A DNA stretch of 64,000 nucleotides from Gnetum montanum (taxonomy: Eukaryota; Streptophyta; Gnetopsida; Gnetales; Gnetaceae). Positions within the stretch are counted from its first letter, which is position 1. Each line of letters begins with the position of its first letter. Below are positions 58,381 to 64,000 of the stretch, piece by piece. A model generated the notes under the pieces. That model was given only the letters and a program-made list of their open reading frames with translations, did not search any database and was not told the origin of the DNA. The DNA is taken from contig MNCI01001420.1 of assembly GCA_015680685.1 (NCBI GenBank), forward strand, positions 63,741 through 127,740, written 5' to 3'. Position numbers and translations under genes: made by a program.

Positions 58381-59344
58381 TGATAAGTTACATTAAGTTG
58401 GCTACGTTAACAAGGCCTCATCAATGTGGCCTCATTGACGAGGCCTCATCAATGCGGCCTTGTTGATGAGGCCTCATCAATGCATCTAACCATGTGTTGA
58501 TGAGGTCTCATCGACATAGTGTTAGTTTTCTTGATTTTTAGCTATAAATATGTGCTTGAAACTGCATTTATGGCATAAGTAGATTGTAGTTGTAGCGGAG
58601 CTCTTGCATTTTTTCCATTTGAAAGTTTGAATTTTTCCTCCAAGTGCCCATAGTAGGAATCATTGAGTGTATAGATCTTTATTCAAACATTGTTGTACCT
58701 AAGCACGACAATGTGTGTGACAATAAAGACAAGCTTTCTGATAAACCTTGCAACACTTTGGATAGATTAGCTATTTCATATATACATTCAATATTTTTAA
58801 TTATTTGTTAAATGTTTTTAATTATTTTGCAAATATTTTTTAGCAATTGAGTTAATGAAGTAATTAAGCTAGATAGATTAAATACATAAGTATGATAGCT
58901 TTGAGCATAACAGATATTTGTTGGGTAATCCCATCAATGTCATTGCTTGGTATGCCCAGTAGCATAGCGCTTGGTCGCCTACTAGTGGATACATGGGTTT
59001 AGGATGTATATGAAAAGTGGGAATAGATACTTATGTGAGGATTAGTTAAATGATTAGTTAATTATTTAATTTAGATTAGTTAATCAAATTCCTTTTTTAT
59101 CTACATTTCAAGCACCCAACTATAAAACATAAAAATGATAAAAATTGAATGCCTCAATTACACTTAACCATACCAATGAACATCACAAGTGTAATTGGGA
59201 AGACAACGATTGACCGTAAGACTAGATTCACTTCCTGAAGGGATAGTGCACTAGAAATGACAAAGTTCACGAAATTCAACTAGATTGCATGTGAATGCTT
59301 TGTGATTCATATGGTTGGGTGTAGGGGTACCTCACCGCTCATCA
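58381..59344 (+). repeat. Element D 3' LTR
   Basis: 964 bp, TGATAAGTTA to GCTCATCA. Longer than its partner mainly because its motif array (58404-58523) has more units. TATA 58541-58550, AATAAA 58722-58727. Confidence 0.93.
58404..58550 (+). promoter_or_regulatory. U3 motif array and TATA box, element D 3' LTR
   Basis: About seven AGGCCT-centred units alternating with CATCAATG: CAAGGCCTCATCAATG, GTGGCCTCATTGACG, AGGCCTCATCAATG, CGGCCTTGTTGATG, AGGCCTCATCAATG, then TGATGAGGTCTCATCGACA and GCTATAAATA. Confidence 0.75.
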
Positions 59345-59662
59345 ACGTGTCATCTATGGAGCCATCTTCTTGTTCTCATTCTTGGTGGTTACTAGCTCCA
59401 TTGTCAAGCCTACATTAGCATCATCATTAACATGTTTAATAACAAGAGAGGTCATCTTCAGATCATATTAATCAAAGAATCTAAACTATTTTGAATCTTG
59501 TGATCCTCATATTCAAGAACATAGAAATCTAGGTGTACAACGAATATATTTCCAAGGTTAACCTCAATTTGAGCATCTACACATGTCATTCATCTAATCA
59601 TCTCTCTAATACATCAACCAAGTATTATCATCATAGCTATCAACAAAATCAAATAATCTTAC

Positions 59663-59795
59663 CCATGTCACTTATGGCCCTTAGCTTCTCTATAAAGCTA
59701 TCAACCATGCCATTTATCCACTCTTCCTTATCAATGCTCTCGCAAAGCATTTTCTTCAACATATATGCACATGTGTAGGAAAAATCATAACCAAT
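59663..59795 (-). pseudogene. Exon-like open segment, unidentified gene
   Basis: Minus strand: acceptor-like TTAG|ATT at 59795 after a (TG)n tract, an open frame of about 44 codons (IGYDFSYTCAYMLKKM, ESIDKEEWINGMVDSF, then EKLRAISDMG), and a consensus donor GG|GTAAGA at 59662. Open throughout, unlike the retroelement ORFs. Family unknown. Confidence 0.45.
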
Positions 59796-59798
59796 CTA

Positions 59799-59806
<8 letters not shown>

Positions 59807-59829
<23 letters not shown>
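59807..59829. repeat. (AC)n microsatellite
   Basis: About 11 uninterrupted AC units; on the minus strand it serves as the pyrimidine-poor TG tract ahead of the exon-like segment. Confidence 0.9.
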
Positions 59830-60109
59830 AAATATAAGAATTTAATACATAACAAAATAAAAATAAAATCTAAAAACCATTAACTCACAAAAAGGCATTT
59901 GACCCACTTCTACTTGTTTCCTTACAAGCCAGTTCCTCCTAGCATCATCAAAAATAAGCTTTTCCTAGGTGGCAACAAGCTAGAAATCCTACTAGGAAAT
60001 ATCATTACATCAACATCTATATCATCCAGCCCATGGCCTGCATGATTACATGGTAACTAGTTAGCCCTTAAATAAATTATCCATAAAGCCATTTTTCCTC
60101 TTGTGGACT

Positions 60110-60325
60110 TCAAGTGTTAAAGTCAACTACACCATCTCCTAACTCCAAGTCAATCTCCTCCTCTAATAATTTTCTCATTATCTTCTCCTTTGCTTTCCTA
60201 GGAACTTTAGTAATTGCCTCTCTTTCTTTGGCATGAGTTTTTTTCCTAGCTTTTCTCTCTGCTTCTTCTCTTTCCTTTAGTTCTTCTTCCTTCTTTACTT
60301 TCCTTTTAGCCTTTGATTTAGCCAA
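60110..60325 (-). other. Highly charged Lys/Glu open frame
   Basis: 71 codons, almost entirely K, E, R and A (KSKAKRKVKKEEELKEREE), helical, ending ELGDGVVDF. It may be an exon of the same unidentified minus-strand gene or chance reading of a purine-rich strand. Confidence 0.3.
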
Positions 60326-60465
60326 AGCCTTCTACTCCACTTTCTTCTATGCCATATCATAAATATCAATAATGAACACAAGCATTAAATGCCAAATCTA
60401 ATATCTATGTACAAATAAAGAAATAATGTATAATAAACTAAATATATTAAATACATTAAAACACA

Positions 60466-60486
60466 AATAATAATAATAATAATAAC
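60466..60486. repeat. (AAT)n microsatellite
   Basis: About seven TAA/AAT units in an A-rich setting. Confidence 0.85.
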
Positions 60487-61390
60487 ATAATGATAACTTA
60501 TGCTAACCTAACCTCTTTGCCATCTTGGCAACCTCCATCTTCAACCTCCCCTCCTAATCATAAGTACCAAATGTCTCAACCACATCTACCTACATCTTCT
60601 TGGAGGCCTATCCTCATCTTTTGTACATGTAGCACATGTCCTAATGACCTCTATGCCCTACACAATGTTATCATGAATAGAACATTTTATGTGTAATACC
60701 AAGCTTTTTGGCATGGAAGACTCAATCATATCCTCTCACATTTAAGATGTGACATCTAATGGTCCTCCCATAGCAGAAAAAAAGGTCATCATCATAGCAG
60801 AAAGCTCCCCTCTTGGTAATCATTGCAAGCAAGCAACTTTACAAGACATTGTGGCATCCCATAATAAAAATTACAATTCACAAAAGTTACTAGAGTCCAT
60901 CCCATCAACCAATAGATGTTATTAGCTTCTTAGCCACCTTCTCATCTAAGAGGCCTTCCCATTGATAAGTGATAGCCCTCATCATTGTGTTATAAATCAC
61001 TATCATTCACTAGGTAGGGGCAATCCTCCTCTATTTAATCCTCCTATAGAAAACCCTCTCGATGAATAGGTAATAGGTCTCAATTGAGTCCTAGTTCCCA
61101 CAACAAATGGTGTCCTGATCTCTATCTACATACTACATTTGGTTCCTGATCTACTTGCTCTTTATTTCTGTTGTCCTCAATAGTAGATCCTCCATCAGGA
61201 AAACTAAACTAATACTACAACGAATCCCTGTTCCACTACATTATCACCTCCTTGCAATGAACCTAAAACACAAACAATCATTGCTAACTAGAGTAACATT
61301 TCACGATGGCAACCACATTTGTTAAACAATTGTTGGACAATCTCAAGGTAATGATAGGTACCAACCCTACCTACTCAAAGATGTGGAGGC
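60487..61390. other. Region of uncertain coding, both strands partly open
   Basis: Plus strand reads MEDSIISSHI and IAEKKVIIIAESSPLGNH; minus strand reads TMMRAITYQWEGLLDEKVAK and LGLN-type pieces. I cannot choose a strand with confidence; neighbouring exon-like segments favour minus. Confidence 0.3.
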
Positions 61391-61399
61391 ACTTCCTCC

Positions 61400-61525
61400 C
61401 CTATCCATTCATCAACCACTTATGACTAGATGAAGTGTTGTGAAGATTCACTTGTAGAGGCCTATCTCTTACATTTCCCAACTCTATGTATACCACTTTA
61501 GAGATCTTAATTTTATCTACAAAAA
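61400..61525 (-). pseudogene. Exon-like segment, unidentified gene
   Basis: Minus strand VDKIKISKVVYIELGNVRDR, LQVNLHNTSSSHKWLMNG, preceded by an A-poor TTTTTTTGTAG acceptor-like end near 61520. Open about 40 codons. Confidence 0.4.
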
Positions 61526-61728
61526 AAACCAAAAACATAAAACGTAAGTATAAATATAAAGCCAAAAACTTAAACACAAGTCTCAAATACTAGCATAAAC
61601 ACAAGCACAAATGTCAAGTACTAGCATCAACATATGCATGATCATCAAGATTAACATCAAAATAAAGACATCATAGAAGATTTTAATCATAACATTATGA
61701 AAAGCTAAGTGCACATCTTTTTAGATAC

Positions 61729-61978
61729 CTTTTAGGTAAAAGAATATCCTGGACCCCTTAGGCCACTCCTCCTCTAAGCCCAAATCATCTCTCTCATGAA
61801 GTACATAAACCAAACTAGCCTTCTAAAGAGCAGTGTACCAATAATAACTCCTAGCATGATCCATCCTATCTAGGAATCGCTCAAATACTAGTAAGTGAAA
61901 TTATCCATAGGGGCTATTGTGCAAAGCATCTTCTTCAATCTCTTCATGTAGAGGTTTTCCTTGTCAAGATCCTCAAAC
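61729..61978 (-). pseudogene. Exon-like segment, unidentified gene
   Basis: Acceptor GTGTTTTAG|GTTTG (61978), donor AAAAG|GTATCT (61728). Reads FEDLDKENLYMKRLKKMLCT, APMDNFTY, then after a 1-base shift ERFLDRMDHARSYYWYTAL and SLVYVLHERDDLGLEEEWPK, then GSRIFFYLKG. Codon pattern is clearly protein-like. Family unknown. Confidence 0.45.
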
Positions 61979-62093
61979 CTAAAACACATGAGAAACACTT
62001 ATAATCAATTAGTAATGAGCTATATATCAATTATCAAAACTTAGAGAAAATTCTAATATGACATGAAAATGCACTATTAACTTATCTAAATAC

Positions 62094-62252
62094 TATAATA
62101 TGAATCCCCACAAGACTAAATACGCTCTCAACATGATGTGGGTCTAACAATAGTATGCTATCTACATTGAACCCCTTATAGGGATGGTTCCTCCACAAAT
62201 AATCCAACTCTTTCCACTAGATCTCCTAAGTCATGCCAACCTCATCAACAAT
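62094..62252 (-). pseudogene. Exon-like segment, unidentified gene
   Basis: Reads VDEVGMT, two TAG codons, then WKELDYLWRNHPYKGF and NVDSILLLDPHHVESVFSLV up to a donor-like ATA|GTATTT at 62093. First of the exon series (order 62094, 61729, 61400, 59663 on minus). No family recognised. Confidence 0.4.
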
Positions 62253-62337
62253 TATGTTAACATTTATCATCTCCTAAATCACACACCTTAGAAACTGTAA
62301 GTGAATACCTCAACTAATCTCCTTCAAAGCATGAGAG

Positions 62338-64000
62338 ACTATAACATTCCTAAATTTGCGAGAGGCTATAACTCGAATCCACAACATCACTTACAAGCCT
62401 TCCATGATGCCTGCGCCTTATAGAACATCGAGAGTGAGTGGAAAAAGCTTAAGCTCTTTCCTAGGATACTAGTTGATGAAGCTGAAAGTTGCTATAGATT
62501 ATTGGAACTAGATTCAATCCATTGATGATCCATAATTCTATAACTATTTAATGAAAAATACCAAACCTATGCAAGAGTGTCCAACTTGAGCAAACAAATC
62601 CAAGGATGGAGGCATGAAAAACATGAATCCTTGGATGTGGCTTTGGATAGATACTCTTTTCTACTACATAAATATCCAAACCATGATTTCTCTCAAAATA
62701 GATCAGCTTTTCCACTTCATAGATGGGCTTCGTAACCAAATGAGAGAGACCCTTGGGATTTATGCCCAAGGACAATTATTTGAATTGAAAGTCAATCAGA
62801 TACAAAGGCTAGTTGAGCAGGTGGCAAAAGAAGAAGGAGAGCTATGTAAATGAGAGAGTGTAGAGGAATATAACTAAAATCTAACTTTTCAAAAGAAGAG
62901 GATCCATATCTATGATGAGGAAAAAGAGGCAGCTCTTGATGAAGTGATTTTACAACAAACCTTACCAATACAAAAGTCTATCAATAAACTTGAAGCAAAG
63001 ATAAATAAGATGTGGGAGTTGATAAATGACAGTTACAACCTAAGTGAAAACCATAGAAGAGAGGGTAATGCAAAAAGGATTGAGTGATCAAAACAAGAAG
63101 AGAAAAACAAATAAAGTAATAAGTAGGAACACTTATTAGCAAAAGGGGAAATAGCTGTAAGAGAAGAGGTTGTAGACTCAACCACAGAAAAGGATGATGG
63201 ATGTAACATCTACCAATATGACCATCCAAAGGGCTATTGCCTAGTTATGTTACATTTACAAGAGTTTTGTGCTTTTTCCTTGAATCCCAAGTTTGTAAAA
63301 AAGTAAATGCCTAGGAAATTACCTTACTCACAAGGTAATTATAGACAGTCCTACAACCAACCATACTATTTTAGTGGGACTTCTTATCAACCTCAAAACT
63401 ACTATTAACCGTAGTGGAAAAACACATAGTCATGGGGGATGCTATCAAAAAACCAACAATACCTTTATTATTAGCTAGACCCGTATGACTACTATGTTTA
63501 ACAACCTATTTCTCCAAATGGTTCTACTTCCTTTACCTCGAATCACTACAATCACTCTCTCAAATATCATCAACCCATAGAATCTCTTGTGGGATCACCA
63601 TCTCAAACCTCTTATCCTCCATGACATCCTCAATATTCTCATACTTCCCTCCACCATATGTCACCACCAACAACACAAGGATTGGCACCACAACATCAAC
63701 AAAAGAGTGTCACTTATGTTGCCAACATACACGTAAATGATAATGCTAGTAGATCTCAACCATAGTCTCAAAAATGTTCTTTCTTTAGGATAGTTTCCAT
63801 ACAAGCACACAACTCATAGACCTACTGGCTCATCAAAACCAGCACAAGGCTAGCCAGGTGTAACATCCTTGCTCACCAAAATATGTCTTCCAATCCTACA
63901 CAAGGGCCAACACCCATTATCACTCCAGTGCAAAACATAATAGATAAACCTATTACTATGAAGAGACAAACAATTCCATGCATTACTACTGAAAAAGAAG
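62338..64000 (+). pseudogene. gag: Truncated gag of a fifth Athila-like copy
   Basis: Starts abruptly at NIPKFARGYN-equivalent sequence with no LTR, PBS or gag N-terminus. It continues through QHHLQAFHDACA, DQLFHFIDGLRNQMRETLGI (62614-62853), a knuckle region CNIYQYDHPKGYC in which the second Cys is Tyr, SYQPQNYY and the Pro/Tyr/His-rich tail to the window edge. Multiple stops. The left junction suggests a truncation or deletion next to the exon-like gene; the rest lies beyond the window. Confidence 0.8.

Larger units (their letters stand above)
46227..59344 (+). mobile_element. Element D: pol-containing Athila-like LTR retrotransposon
   Basis: Plus-strand element of 13,118 bp. Its LTRs are 46227-47163 and 58381-59344, with a near-perfect TSD ACATG (46222-46226) / ACGTG (59345-59349). 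It contains PBS, gag, protease, RT, RNase H, integrase, spacer, internal promoter-like module, intron, third ORF and PPT. All ORFs are broken, so it is not active now. It shows what A-C have lost: pol sits exactly between the gag tail and the T-rich spacer. Confidence 0.94.

Noticed and set aside
1-64000. CRISPR arrays, bacterial operons, organelle inserts, telomere repeats, canonical tRNA or rRNA genes
   Set aside because: None seen; the composition and retroelement content are those of plant nuclear DNA.

Overview
This is plant nuclear DNA: AT-rich and filled with old, decayed transposable elements. I recognise no intact host gene, tRNA or rRNA. The decisive evidence is four LTR-bounded elements of one Ty3/gypsy lineage. 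Their LTRs have TGATGA...TCATCA ends, their primer-binding sites match the 3' end of plant tRNA-Asp, and their plus-strand primers read AGTCRTGGGGGTA. The pol motifs of the one pol-bearing copy (QEGIVLGH, FMDD, WGIEFMGP) are Athila-like. The species cannot be told from this window.

Layout. Element A spans 27-9188 (minus strand, TSD TTTCT on both sides). An AT-rich gap with SINE relics and a probable solo LTR follows (9194-12606). Element B spans 12607-21931 (plus, TSD CTATG). Next come a CACTA-like end and two facing LINE reverse-transcriptase relics (21937-25587). Element C spans 25588-34679 (minus). A long AT-rich stretch with another SINE relic, a copia-type LTR/PBS and a minus-strand Ty1/copia RT-RNase H relic covers 34680-45360. 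Exon-like pieces of an unidentified minus-strand gene (45365-46080 and 59660-62250) are split by element D, 46227-59344 (plus, TSD ACATG/ACGTG). A truncated fifth gag of the same lineage runs off the right edge (62338-64000).

Element plan, in element orientation: LTR, PBS, gag, (pol only in D), a T-rich and largely non-coding spacer of about 1.3-1.6 kb, a second promoter-like module, a short leader with a 5' splice site, an intron of about 230-305 bp ending in AG directly before an ATG, a third ORF of about 860-950 codons (globular N-terminal domain, then a long coiled coil), PPT, LTR. A, B and C have lost or never had pol but keep gag and the third ORF.

The most interesting feature is that the short motif array just upstream of the LTR TATA box occurs again upstream of the internal TATA box. 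The motif type matches within each element and differs between elements: GATATTGGGTAC-type in A and B, GATGTY-type in C, GAGGCCTCATCRA-type in D. This suggests that the LTR promoter and the promoter of the third ORF are kept matched, perhaps because the third-ORF product or a shared host factor recognises the array. All coding regions are broken by stops, mostly TAG, consistent with deamination of methylated CHG sites.
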